Translations under genes and position numbers: made by a program | Shown: piece by piece, positions 1 to 11,810 of the stretch | Layout of the letters: every line of letters starts with the position of its first letter | Position numbering within the stretch: position 1 is the first letter of the stretch | From: Cavia porcellus | Taxonomy: Eukaryota; Chordata; Mammalia; Rodentia; Caviidae | Length of the DNA stretch: 64,000 nt | Reading direction: 5' to 3' | NCBI RefSeq assembly: GCF_034190915.1 | Contig: NW_026947484.1 | Coordinates: 213,044,657 to 213,108,656, forward strand | The notes under the pieces: generated by a model | What the model saw: the letters and a program-made list of their open reading frames with translations, nothing else | Databases searched by the model: none | Told to the model about the DNA's origin: nothing

Positions 1-1564
1 ATGTGTTAAGCTGTGCTTTACTAGATGGCAGGATGTTTTAGCTGATTATCAAAGACACAGTCTACTATGGCCCATCAACAACCAATTTGGTCCCTGGAAA
101 ATAGATTCCAATTCCCTCAGCACTAGTCTCCTAGCAATCAGTTCATCAATATACATAATGTTTAGAAGCTGGGTATTGATTGTGGAAACTAATGGACTCA
201 TCATTCAGGGTCCAGCGTGGCCTCTGGAATAGAATTTTATTGGAGTGCCCTTCTCTTCCCACTACCAGACTCCCAAACTGGGTTAGGGTGGGGGGTGCTG
301 GAGAGCAAGCGAGGGGGATCCTGGGGCTTGGCCATAAATCAAAGACACGCATGACCCTGGGATGGTGCCAGCCAGTGTGAAGTAGCCTATAATCCTGCCT
401 GCCCCCAGCATCACTCTGAATTAACAAGGAGCTGCTGTTGCCATAGGAAACAGAAAGCATGAGCAGTGTGATTAACATTGGCAGCAGCCGGTGAGTGCCT
501 GTTGTCACTGTGCCTGAAGTGATTCACAGCCCCCACCTGTGTCCATGCAGTGGTCAACAGAAGCCTCACATTCCCCATAAACTCCATGTCCTGACCCATG
601 TACACAGCACCCTTAGCCAAGGCCCAGCACACCCAATCACAGCACAGAGCAATGTCCAGCCCCACCCTCACAGGTCCCTGCTGTCAGGAGCACAGTGCCA
701 CATAGGGCTGGGCCAAAGGTGGCCTCCTGGGGCATAGAGAGCAAGTCATAGAAAGAGAAGTGCAGCTGGGGCAAGCTGCCTGGTGCTCCAGCAAGTCAGA
801 GCGAAGGAACCTTTCCAGAAAGAGATCAGTTGATTCTTTTTCCTCCTGAGGAGATCACTGAGCAGGGCTCACTTGCAGTAAGTTTGGCCATAGGGTAATC
901 ATCACTATACGTGGAGCTAAGCCATTTCACTTCTTGGCAGGAAAGGAAACGCCCACAGCTTCAGTGCCCACACCAACCCTGTCTCTTTTCTCAAAATGCT
1001 CATCTCATCCAGAGTCAGTGTAAATATATATGCATGGCTTTTTCAACCATTGTTTGTTGTCTCTTACGGTTTAAATTTCAAAGTGTTAAGAAACCCTATC
1101 CTTTTTCCCCCTCATTGAAGTCTGCCCTAGATGGACACGTGCCCACCATCACAGTGGCCATCACAGCAAGAAACGAAGTCACAGTGCCTTTAGTTTACAG
1201 ACTTCAGCATTCATGTGCAAGTGTTTCTTTCCATGAAACTAAAAGTTAGCATTTTTAAAAGAATCCAAAACGCTGAAAAGCTTTTAAGGCAAAACTTTTC
1301 ATCTTAACATTTTTTATGTGAGCCACAGAGAATATTAGGCAGGCTACAACTTCTTATATAGAAGCTCTCCCCAACTGCACTAGATATGACAGTGGGGCTG
1401 GATATGCAAGTTGGGCAGGGAAAGTGCTTAAGTGTATTAAAGCTATCTCCCCAGAGGGAGGGTCTGAGCTGTCCAGAACTTGGAACTACTATGCTGTTTT
1501 GCTTTGTACATTTTAATTCACTTTCTGGTCTGTGTGTCTAAGCTCCCCAGACATTTTGCATGAG
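1..1564. other. Unclassified intronic sequence
   Basis: Non-repetitive-looking AT/GC-mixed sequence with no recognised exon, RNA gene or repeat. The open frames on both strands show no family resemblance and overlap one another, as expected of chance openings. Confidence 0.5.
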
Positions 1565-1745
1565 GTTGCCAGATTTAGAAAATAAAAATATAGGCTGCCC
1601 AGTTAAATTTCAGTTCCAGAAAAACAATGAGTAGTGAGTTTTGGATGAGTATATCCCATATAATATCCGGATCCTCATACTGAAAAACGATATTGGGGTT
1701 GATTTATCTGGGTGCTCTGTATTTTACCTGGCAATCCCAGACCTG
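1565..1745. repeat. Palindromic DNA-transposon relic (MER-type)
   Basis: The left end reads TTGCCAGATTTAGAAAATAA and continues with a CCCAGTTAAATTT block. The right end carries the reverse complement in decayed form (GATTTATCTGGGTGCTCTG, then TTACCTGGCAATCCC). This long inverted-repeat layout and wording match a common ancient mammalian non-autonomous DNA transposon. I do not assign a family name. Confidence 0.5.
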
Positions 1746-2298
1746 CCAGCTCTTTGAGTTTTGCATTTTCTCATTGTCCCAGCTACTACAACCCAGGGCT
1801 CTGTCCCAGTGGGAAGCCAAACCTTACTATTAACACAAAATCTTTCTCCATATCTCTACAGAAGAAAAGGAATGACACGATATCTTTTTTAAAGCCTGGT
1901 TATGTGTCTGTTAATATAGTGGGGAATACTTTTGAACTGAAGTAGCCCTCAGATATTTTATTTCAGACTGGTATCTCCTGAAGGACCACTCGTTCACTGG
2001 CTTCTTTAAACGAAGTCCCTCTGATGTCCTCCTAATCGATTTTGGGCATTCAGATCACTGAACATATGACTATTGTAGTGACGTGAACTAAAAACACTCA
2101 AATAAAATCACTTATGCTAGCATCTTTTCCAGCTCAGGTATTTGGGACTCTTATGCCTGCAGGATTTTTTTAGAAAATGGCATGGAGTTTTGATGGAATA
2201 AGCAGGACACGTCCGGTACGTACGCCCATCTGAGAAAAATCACTGTGAACATCACCCTAAGAAAGGTCTGAGAAGCCTAGCAGCAGTTGCTTATTCAA
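1746..2298. other. Unclassified intronic sequence
   Basis: Nothing recognised between the palindromic relic and the tRNA-SINE. It is AT-rich with no coding signal. Confidence 0.45.
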
Positions 2299-2313
2299 GT
2301 ACAATCCAAACTT

Positions 2314-2395
2314 TTTTTTTTGATACCAGGCATCAAACTCATGACCTCATGCTTGCGAGGCAGGCACTTATGCCACTGAGCCAAATCCCCGCCTT
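2314..2395 (-). mobile_element. tRNA-derived SINE with target-site duplication
   Basis: A poly-T head is followed by the antisense of a tRNA-like promoter: the B box complement ATCAAACTCATGACC and the A box complement CACTGAGCCAAATCCCC. It is flanked by a perfect 15-bp direct repeat GTACAATCCAAACTT at 2299-2313 and 2396-2410, so the whole insertion is bounded. It lies in the same orientation as PRKCE. Confidence 0.85.
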
Positions 2396-2410
2396 GTACA
2401 ATCCAAACTT

Positions 2411-4149
2411 ACTTGGCCACCAAGCCCACTGGCCTCCATGTCCCCCTTCTAATACCTATTAATTCCACAAGGAACATTGTGGCTGTAAGGAACACATGTA
2501 CACCTCTCAAAAATAATTAACCCTTGAGTTAATGCTTCTCTCCACATGCAAGTTAAAGTCTAGAGACCCAAATGCTCCAGGAATTCTTCCTAACCCAGGC
2601 CTAGAGCTGTTCAATCATGGTATTCCTTCAAGGCTTGATCCAAGTCCTGCATCTCCACATTCCCCTCTCCTCTCCAGCCCACACTACTCTCTTACTTGCT
2701 TGTTTCGGTGATATTTCATTTAGCAATAATTCCCAGCACACATTTTGTCCTGCCCCCTCAGGATGTAACCCAAATATTCTGATTCAGTTCTTTTTCTATT
2801 GTCTGTGTACTTCATTCCTCCGTTTTTTGGCTTCTCATACAGACTTGGGGACAAGACTCTGCTACAAGGTGGGCTGGGGATCAAGTGGGTCTTTGCAAGT
2901 GCTTACAGACAGAATGTATATTCTTGCACCCATGTTCTAATAATTGCAATTCTCAGAAACAATGGATCAGTTTTCTAAAAGGGGCATGAACCGGCTTCCC
3001 TCCTGGACAAGGAAAGAGGATTAATCTTGAAGTTGGCTGCTGGGACACACATTGTCTACATCTCCCATCAGTCTCTACCCCTGCAAGGACCCCAATTCAA
3101 CCAATTCAGTGAATTCAGTGGAAATAGGAAAGATTTGAGAGGGTTGAAGACTTTCAAGGGAGTGAAATAATTGCTTAGTTTGTAGATCAAAACTCCCAAG
3201 GATTATGCAATCTACAGCCTAGAAATTCTAATAATTTCCATTTTTCCATTTGGCAAACACCACTTTGCTATCCTAAGGCAAAGACAGCCAGGTACTCTTA
3301 TAAAGAACATTACAAAATGACCTATTCTCAAACTCTGAGGTCACTGTACTCTTATTTAATGTGGCTGGCTGGACTTCAAGGTTTTATAAACATGGTGCTG
3401 TAAGCTTCATTTTGAAAAAAAGGCCATTGCAATACAGACTTCTAACTCTTCAATTGCATTTCCAAATTCTTCAGGGAGCTCTGACTTTAAAGAAAAATCT
3501 GACCAATAACAGGCAAGACTTGAAAACACTTAATGAAAAATCTAAATCCACTGCACAGATCGACTATGTACACATTTCACTGTCCCAGAGGAATATTTCC
3601 TTCCATCTTAAGTCCATTATAAAACAATCATCAATCTTCAAACTCAGACTTTTAAATACATAACCTTGGTCTCTAAGGTGATATAGACTAATCTGCTAAA
3701 TGATAATATATCAGGAATCAACAGATTTTACAAAACAATTATCTTCTAAAATGCATAAAAGTCTTTCCAAAAAGGCACAGGGCAAACTTTATTAGATTTA
3801 GTTCTTGAAAATTTTAAATGGCAAACATGGCTAATACATAAACATTTGGTTATCAGTAAGAAATTTTCTGATATTCTAAAACACTAATGCCTTGATTGTC
3901 CCCATGTCAACACCTAGCAACCAATTAGGGAACCTCAAGAGGGTCACGGTCATTTTGTAAGCACAATCTGTAGCAAGTTCTGAATCTCAGCAACCTCAAT
4001 GAGATGTCTGGTAAAATGGAGTTCAACTTATTTATGTAGGGTTTGGTAGATCAAATCATTTCTAGTCACTCAAGACTTATCCTACATTTCAACTTTTTCT
4101 AACTTGATAGTATCTCACAAATTTAATGACACAAAAATAGAAGGGAAGT
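2411..4149. other. Unclassified intronic sequence
   Basis: AT-rich, with open frames on the plus strand (2617-2940 and 3361-3663) that resemble no family. A faint L2 flavour exists around 2600-2850 but is too weak to call. Confidence 0.45.
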
Positions 4150-4392
4150 TTTATACAAGGTATACTTGAAATAAACTCACATCTAATACCATACCCAGTT
4201 ATGAAAAAATTTAAAACATTACTCCTGAAATCATACCTAAGGCCAGAATGGCCACATCTCCCACACCTACCCAAAATGATTCTGGAAATTTCTTCTAGAG
4301 GCATTAGGCAAGTAGAATAAATCAAAAATGCAAATTGGAAAAGTAAAAGTAATTCCTATCTGCAGATGGCATAATATTACACATAGAAAATA
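4150..4392 (+). repeat. LINE-1 ORF2 fragment, reverse-transcriptase region, sense
   Basis: The stretch follows the L1 ORF2 order around the RT active site: 'aacatcatactcaatgg'-like start, then a Gln-Ala/Arg-Asn-type block, then CTGCAGATGGCATAATATTA, where the conserved F-A-D-D motif has decayed to S-A-D-G-I. It is frameshifted and non-functional. It stops abruptly at 4392, where antisense L1 begins. Confidence 0.65.
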
Positions 4393-5610
4393 ATGATTAT
4401 TTTCTATTTGGCTCTTAATTTATATTTGGATTTCTTGTATAACAGAAATCTGTTTGTGCAGCTGATTTCATTTACCATTTTGATCTTAGGGTGCATCCAT
4501 TTTCCCACAAATGACTGAAGTTTATCCTTCCTTATGGCCCAGTAGTACTCCACTGTACATAAATGCCACATTTTCTTTATCCATTTATGTGTTGCTGGGC
4601 ACATAAACCACTTCAGAAAACTAGCTTTTGCGAACTATGCTACTATGAACATGGATATACATGTATTATTATGAAATGTCTTTTACTATTTGGAAAGATA
4701 TGTAAAAGACAAAATAGCTGGGTCAGATAGAACTTCTGGTATAAGCTTTCTGAGAACTCTCCATACTGACTTTTGCAGTGACAGTTCTAGTTTACATGCG
4801 CACCGACAGTATGGAAAGGTTCCTATTTCTCCACACTATTTCTTATTATTTGATTTCTTGATTGTAGCCATTCTTGCTGGCATAAGACAGACTCTCATTG
4901 TTGTTTTAAATTGTATTTATCTATGGTCAATGATGCTGAACATTTTTTCATATATGTATTGGCCATTTGTACTTCTGAAAAGTATTTATATTTCAGTTGC
5001 CCATTTTTTTGACTGGGTCTTTTGTTTAGGGCTTCTAAATTTTTATGTTCTTTATATATTCTAGATACCAATCCTCAGTCTAATTGTGAGTTGGCAAAAT
5101 TTTCTTCCCATTCTGTAGACTGTTTCTTTACTCTGTTGTTTCCTTTGCTGTGTAAAAAGCTTTGTGGATTCTTAGTATTATTTTTTGTGTAACTGAATTT
5201 TATTCAGAAAATCCTTATGTCTGGATCTTCAAGAATTTCACCTATTATATCTGCCAGCAGTTTAAGTGTTTCTATTACTATTTAGATCTCTCATTCATTT
5301 TTATTTAGTTTAATACATGGCAAGAGATACAAGTCTAGGTTCAACCTTCTGAATGCAGGTAGTCAGTTTCCACAGTACCGTTTGTTAAAGAGGCTATCTT
5401 TCCTCCAGAATTGTTTTTGTTTTTGTTTTGGGGGGCCTTCTTTCAAAGATCAGGTAGCTGAATGTGCATGGAGCTACTTCTGTATCTTCTAGTCTGTTCC
5501 ACTGATCCACATGCCTGTTGTTATGTCAATATCATGCAGTTTTTAATCACTGTAGGTTTGTAGTATAACTTGAAATGCAGGACTGTGATACCTCTATCCT
5601 AGTGTCTGAC
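4393..5610 (-). repeat. LINE-1 3' portion (end of ORF2), antisense
   Basis: From left to right this is the reverse complement of the L1 ORF2 C-terminal region moving 5'-ward. It contains the 'atggcccagtagtactcca' block, the 'caaatgccacattttctttatcc' block, the pipeline around 'gctgggtcagatag', and the 'gtaggtttgtagtataactt' block near 5550. There are many stops in all frames. The pattern and high divergence indicate an old L1. Confidence 0.8.
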
Positions 5611-7060
5611 CACCTCTGCTAATTTGAGAGAGAAGGGAGACAATGTAATTAGTCAACATCCAGTTCCCCAATAATGGAGTACAGTATTGTTAATGTCACA
5701 AAATCCTGGTGTTGACATACAGAGAAGATCCATTTATAGCCACTATGTGATGCTGGTGATATGAAGCATCAATAATAAAACTGTCCAAGACAAATTGGAT
5801 ATTGATATACTAGAAGATCCAATAATAACAGAATGCTAGTGAGACACAGGATTCTAATAAGGAGTAGAAAGGTATTTATAGAGTTAGATCATAGTAATGG
5901 GGAAAATGAGAAATATAAAATACAAGAAAAAAGGAGGAAAGAAGCAGAAAAATAAAGGCAAGGTGAAAATAAGATAAAAAGAGAAAGAGGAAAAAGGGAG
6001 GACTAAGGAATAGTTCTTAGACTCCAATAAACTAGTGAAGAAGAAGAACAGAAAAAAGAATAGAAACAAAGAAAAAAGTCCAAAAACAGAAACAAATTTT
6101 CTGTATTTTTAAAGGAGTGTTTTCTTCCTGAATCTTCAGTTTTGAAGTCCAGCAATTCACAAATTTCTCTGCCTAGCCTTACAGCTTGTGGGTTTGCGAA
6201 GTGCCCACACACACTCCAGAGTCTGTTTACCCCCAGACTGTGGGACGTGTTCCTGCTCACACCAGTAGAGAAGGAAGGCAATCAGAGCGCAGATCTACTT
6301 TGGATGCTGGCAGTAGGATAAGGGCTCAGCTATTCAATGCTGGTACTTTCAGAACCAGCACAATTTAAATTGGCCCTGGCCTCCCACTACAGGGAACTGG
6401 GCACAAGTCCTTGCTAGCCTGAGCTCAAATTCCTCAGAAGTCTCTTTCCAGCCTTCTCCCTGTCTGTAGCTGTATCCCACAGCCATCTCTTCCCAAGTCA
6501 CCACAGGCGGGTAACACTGAGAATCCTAAAGTAAGTCATCCTCCAGATGTTCTTAGTCTCAGATTCAAAAAAATCAAGCCCTTTCCAGGATGGTGCCTGA
6601 CCAAGCACTCTCCAGCAATATGGTGGGCACCCGTGTAGGGACTCCTATTCAGCTGTTGCCTGTTGCGTGTAGAGTCCCCTCAGTAAAATGCCATGCTGCC
6701 CCTGTAGATCACTCCTCTTGAAGCCACTACCACCAGTCAAGTCCACTGCCACCATTCTTCCCTGGAGACCCTAGCACTCATCTTGCTTCTGTATAGTCAG
6801 GTTTCCTTCTCTGAGAACTGGGAGCTGGGAGTCAGAGAGAGAGTTCAGACTGTTTTATTCCCTTCTCTGTATCATGTTCCATCTTTCAGCCTTCTCTGGT
6901 AGCTTCTAATTCTGTCACTTCCTTCCCATTTCCTTCTCTTTGTTCTTTCCCCAAATTGTTGTTTTCCAGTGTTTGGAATCCAGAGCTCAGAGAGGCTGAA
7001 TTTTCCTACCACTCACCATTCCACCATCTTGATTCTTGCCCACACATCAATTCTTCAAAA
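5611..7060 (-). repeat. Possible L1 5'-region or unclassified repeat
   Basis: This follows directly on the antisense L1 3' part. It holds a strongly purine-rich block (about 5898-6080), then GC-richer sequence, and ends near CCACCATCTTGATTCTTGCC, a wording typical of the outer edge of an L1 5' UTR read backwards. That would make it an L1 5' UTR with ORF1 and most of ORF2 missing. Recognition is weak; it could be unrelated intron. Confidence 0.3.
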
Positions 7061-7379
7061 GTCTGCACTGAAGACTCCCAGCTAAAGCGCCCCACCCCAC
7101 ATATGAACCATGTAGTTCTTGCCATAATGATTATCCAATTTTGTCTTCTTCAAAGTTGGTATAATACTAGCATTGTCTTAGTTGTTTGTTGAATGTTTAC
7201 TGTCCCCAGCAGAAAATGTAAGATCTCCTTGTAGTCAGGTCCTTGATCTGGTTTAACATTGTGTACCAGTACACAATGATCAGTGACAGTGAACCTTTTA
7301 GAGCTTTCAGTGACAACAAACAGCCAGTTTCTGTTCACCACCACTGGCCTAGATCAAGACTGAGGAGCGTAAGTTTGTC

Positions 7380-7990
7380 AACCAATTACATTATTAAGAA
7401 ATTATTTTATGTTGTAAAATATATAAAGCTCACCATTCTTATCTTTTTTAAACATTCAGTTTAGTGGCATTAAGTATATTCACATTTTTGTGCAGCCATC
7501 CCTAATATCCATCTTCAGAACTTTTGTATCTCCCCCAAATCAACCTGATATCCACTGAACAATCTCAGATCTCAGATAAGTGGAATCATTTAGTATGTGT
7601 GTTTGGGTCTTGTTTATAGATCTTAGAACAAGATCTTTAAGATTCAACCATGTTGTAACATGTGACTGCATTTGTTTCCTATACTACTTTTTAAAATCCA
7701 TTTATTCAATAGAAATTTGAGTTATTTCTACTCTTTAGTTACCTCTGTGTTGCTATGAACATCTGTCATAATGTCATACAAATATCCACTTGAGTCACTA
7801 TTTTCAGTTCTTGGAGACATATACCCAGTAGAGTTGCTGAGTCATATGGTAATTCAGTATTTTTTGAATGAAGCATAGACTTTTCTACAGAGGCAATACC
7901 ACTTTACATGTCCACTAGTAACGCACAAAGATTTCAGTTTCTCCACATTCTTGGTATCTTCTGTTTTGTTTTGCAAAAGGCATTTCATCT
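7380..7990 (-). repeat. Ancient LINE-1 (L1M-type) 3' fragment, antisense
   Basis: The order of blocks follows the classic old L1 ORF2 end read backwards: the 'aaaatatataaagctcacc' start, 'agtggaatcatttagtatg', 'aagattcaaccatgttgt', 'gttgctgagtcatatggta', and 'caataccactttacatgtcc'. It is heavily diverged with no intact frame. Confidence 0.75.
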
Positions 7991-9354
7991 GAAGCAATAG
8001 TCCCTAGTTATGTCTGTTACAGATCAGTAGACCTCATGAGAAGACCTCATCAGTAGACCTTTGAGATGACTTGGTTTAGTGTATAGTCAAAGATCATAAG
8101 TAGCCAAACAAAATAACTAACCTTTCACAGTTAATTCCAGGTTAATATCACAATGAGTATTTCTGAATATTTCTAATTGTCTCATATAAGGAATGTAAGT
8201 GAACAAAAGAAAAAAGAAGCAAATATGTAGCATTTTCCACACACTGGTATTAGCCTTTTCTGCAAATGGCCCTGGTCACCAATAAAAAGAACCTCTGGCT
8301 GGGGTTGCTCAGGGCAGCAGTAACTTCAGGCCTGACTCTTCCCAGAAGGGCTTAAAAAGACTGTGCAAACCTGTGCTGTAGGAAGAAAGGAAGAGTGGAA
8401 ATTATCATTATCCAAATGCAACTGCCTGGCTTTATCTTTGCCCACCACTTTAAGAGCCTTTAAACATCAGTTGGGGGGAAGAACTTAATTTCCAAAAACA
8501 AAATTATCAGAGCTATGTGATCTCTGAGAGATTATGGCCATCAGAGAATATGATTTTCTGAAGCTTAAATCTAGATTTAAGGAATGAGCCCCCAAGCCAA
8601 AGCTCAGCCTTTCACTCAAAACAGTTCCATGTCAGTCTATCCTGCTAGACTCGGATCCTGGGGAGAAGCAGCCATGTGCACTTGCCTGTGTGTCTCCCCA
8701 GGCTGGTAGCGAATGTCTGTCTCCTGAAACAAGCTCAGAAGGCTGAGGACTTCCTTTCTGCTTGATACATTCTGCTCTATTGCCTTTCTCATGGCTAGAT
8801 CTTAGTGCTTTAGCAATTAGACCCAGGATAGTAGTCCATTACAGAAATCCCTGCAACCATCAAGGCCTCATGTGAATTCATGGTGAACACTGGCCTTCTC
8901 CACTCCTGCCACAGAGCCAGTCCCAAGAAACATTAATGTGTCTGTAATATAAGTCATTAGTTGTCTTCACTCTTGACTGGATGGTTTGTGTTGAGAAATC
9001 TGCTGTGAAATGTTTCATTTGCATACCCCGCATCTCTCCACCCAACTGCACTCCCAACAACAATGATGATAGTAACTTCCAACTTCAATTATGGTTCTAC
9101 AGTCTACAGTGCACTTGCAAATGCATTCAAGTATTTGCTCCTCTACATAACCTGATAGGAAAACCAAGGAAGTCTTACTTAGGTGAGCAGTATGGGATAG
9201 AATTAAGCTTTCAGCCTCCGAAGACCTGTCCTGCTCCTAGTAGTGGTTTCCTATTCCATAAATGTCACCCAAACTCACTGTCAAAGTCAAAACTCCTGTC
9301 CTACTCTTAATTACCTGGGGAGACTACTAATCATATGTGCTAGACTGAAATGGC
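7991..9354. other. Unclassified intronic sequence
   Basis: No repeat, exon or RNA gene recognised. Plus-strand frame 8981-9310 (about 109 codons) has no family resemblance. Confidence 0.45.
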
Positions 9355-9858
9355 TTCATGTGTTACTGACTGTTTTAAAATACATCCACGGAGTCTTCTG
9401 TCCTCCCCTCTTCCAGGGATAGAGTATAATTCCCTTCCCTTGTGTAGACTGGACCTAGTCACCTGCCTATGATGGTGACTTCAGTGACTAGGTCATTCTA
9501 CTTTACATGACTACATTCTTGATTTCTTAAGTGACTCTTTCTGGATGCCAGAAGTCATACTGTAAGTACGCTCAAGTGGCACTGTGCACATGCTCACATG
9601 GGCAGGAACTGAGGCCTCTTGCCAACAGCCGCGACATCCATTTTAAAAGTCCCAAATCTCCCTGCCCCACTAAAGCCTTTAGTGACCACAGTACCAGTCA
9701 GAAGACGGACTGCAGCCTCATGAGAGGCCCTGAGCCAGAGCTAACAAGGCTGTACTGCTCCTGAATTACTGACCCATAGTCTAAGATGAGAAATCTTATT
9801 GTTTGAAGTGGCTCAGTTGGGAAGTAATTTGTTATGTAGCAATAGGCACCTAATACAG
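9355..9858 (+). mobile_element. MLT1-like (ERVL-MaLR) LTR
   Basis: The 3' end reads 'aagtaatttgttatgtagca' followed by AATAGGCACCTAATACAG, the ending shared by MLT1 solo LTRs. The internal 'tggacctagtcacctgcctatg' block and the later Leu/Gly-rich CT blocks also fit. The left boundary is approximate. It is an old, solo, non-coding LTR lying antisense to PRKCE. Confidence 0.6.
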
Positions 9859-9879
9859 TTTTCTATCACTTGGGGAATA

Positions 9880-10210
9880 TTCAGTTTAAGAAAGATGACC
9901 TTTTAAAATGCTTTACTTTTATATCACTAATGTATGCTTATTATAAATTTAAAAGATAAGAAAAATGTTTAATTACTCTATTCTCAAGCAGAGATAATCA
10001 TTTTAACATAACTTTCTCTGTCTACTATTTGTGTGTTTATTTTACAAAACTAATTTCATATTACTTGGAATCTACTTTCCTTCACTGAGCAACACTGGAT
10101 GCTATTTCAAGACATTAAATATATAACTATAATACTATTCGGAATGGCTGTGTATACTACTTTATTGTGTCATGTACGTAAATATATCTAACTAATCTCC
10201 TCTTTATAAA
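9880..10210 (-). repeat. Ancient interspersed repeat, probably L1 3' UTR
   Basis: The AT-rich stretch has wording reminiscent of old L1 3' ends read backwards: a stretch about an electronically typical 'tttacaaaactaatttcata', then 'actttccttcactgagcaac', then 'gaatggctgtgtatactac'. No subfamily can be assigned. Confidence 0.35.
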
Positions 10211-11093
10211 CAAGAGTTAAGCTAGTGTTCATCATCTCCATCATCATGGAGCCTGCAGCGAAGAACCATGCCAGGGGCTTCTATATTCCTGTCTGTGTTC
10301 TTAGCATAAATTGACAGAGAAAGAAATCCTGGGTAAGAAGAGGTATAGTCTTCTAAAAAGCTCAGATATATTGCCCAGTTACTTGGGCAGCTGTGTACTC
10401 TACCAGCAGCTGATCTGGATGTCCATTTCACTAAAGCCAGGCCAGAAGTGATAACTAGCAAAAGCCAGTTCTTAACTAAGGATGAATCTTAGGATGGAGT
10501 TTTAAGCAGACTAACGAAGATAACTGGGTGACTAAGGAACAAGTTCTCTGAATTTGTACATTATATTTCAACATTCCCTCCCACTCAGTACCCCCAAACT
10601 GACCTTGACTCTCCTTATGTTAGCTAGGAAGTGAGTGGGAATGGGGGCTGGGATAACCTATACCACCAAAGTTACAGAAATGTGGTTGTGGACAGTGTGG
10701 CGCATCCCCTCAGGAGCCTCCAGACACGACAGTTCTGAGAGACGCGCCTTGTCTCCCCCAAAGATCCTCAAACGCATCTTATTCTCTAACATTAGCTAGT
10801 CACTCATCTCTCACATCTAAATACACTTCTCAAAGATCAAAAATAAAATTATAAAATTAAAATGACCTATTTCTGTCAGCACCAAATGAGACAGACTCCT
10901 GACTAAAGAGGGAGCCTCAAATCAAACTCATCACTATGCTGGCTCAGCAGTGATGATCAACCATGTCTCCCTGGAAGCCTAAAGGGACCAGGCCACCTCC
11001 ATGAGACAGTCTGGGGAATGCTGGCCCACAGCACCCAGATCGATGGGCTGCTGCAGGAACAGAACAGATGTAATGCCTGGACTGCGTTTTTTC
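10211..11093. other. Unclassified intronic sequence
   Basis: Nothing recognised. It borders the tail of the minus-strand L1 at 11094. Confidence 0.45.
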
Positions 11094-11350
11094 TTTTTCT
11101 TTTTCTTTTAAAGAGAATAAAACCAAACAAAACAGAATAAAGCTAATCAGAACAGAACAATCACAGTGATACAGGACAAGATAATAAGAAATCAACAGTG
11201 GCTACCATTATATATCCTGTTATCTTAAAATAGCTGTCCATACCATCAGACACAGTAAAATCAAATAGAATAAAGCCAAAGCTAATATAACTTTGAAAAT
11301 AACACAGGAATTCAAAACAAGATATTAAGACGCTAACAATGGTAACCACC
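11094..11350 (-). repeat. L1 3' UTR with tandem T-rich modules and A-rich tail
   Basis: Read on the minus strand this ends in ATTCTCTTTAAAAG followed by an (A3-5G)n tail. Two modules about 142 bp apart both contain 'accattgttga/ag', 'cttattatcttgt' and 'cctgt(a)tcac' blocks, followed by TTTTATTCTGTTTTGTTTG-like sequence. The same modules occur at 32866-33150 and 41694-42110, which defines this as the 3' UTR of a lineage-specific L1. Confidence 0.7.
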
Positions 11351-11595
11351 TTCCCGTTCTAGACATTTCTTCCCCTATCACTTTCATAATATCTATTATG
11401 TATTTTGGATCCTGCTAGCTCTTTCACACTAGGAGATAACGTGATGTTCACCTCTGAATCCAAACCATTTCACCAATGAGCATGATCTCAAATTGCATCC
11501 ATTTACCTACAAGAGCCTCAAGATTCTCCTTCTTCATAGCTGAGTAGATTTCCATTGTTTGAAAATATTGTATCTTTCTTGTTCATTCTGCAGTT
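11351..11595 (-). repeat. L1 ORF2 C-terminal end, antisense
   Basis: The reverse complement of the last part of ORF2: 'catgatctcaaattgcatcc', 'cttcttcatagctgagtaga' and 'tttccattgtttgaaaata' follow the L1 order just upstream of the 3' UTR. It joins directly, with no RT or central ORF2 sequence, to the endonuclease start at about 11600. Confidence 0.65.
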
Positions 11596-11810
11596 AATGA
11601 GCAACTTACCCCTGTTTTTCTCTGGTCTCCTATTGCATGGAACAATTGTTTTCCCTCCTTTGACTTTCAGTCTATGAATTTCTTTTCTAGATAAATGTGT
11701 TTCTTGTATACAGCATATTGATGGATCTTATTTCTTGATCCACTATCCTATGTTTCTTTTTATTGGTGAATTGAGGCCATCTACATTAACAGTTACAACC
11801 AGCACGCAGT
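11596..11810 (-). repeat. L1 ORF2 N-terminal (endonuclease) fragment, antisense
   Basis: Blocks such as 'tttgactttcagtctatga', 'gtgtttcttgtatacagcat', 'attgatggatct' and 'tgaattgaggccatctacat' align in order with the antisense of the L1 AP endonuclease start, including the region encoding Y-W/QTL and the 'ctacaagagaca' equivalents. It is followed at the right by ORF1. It contains stops. Confidence 0.65.
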
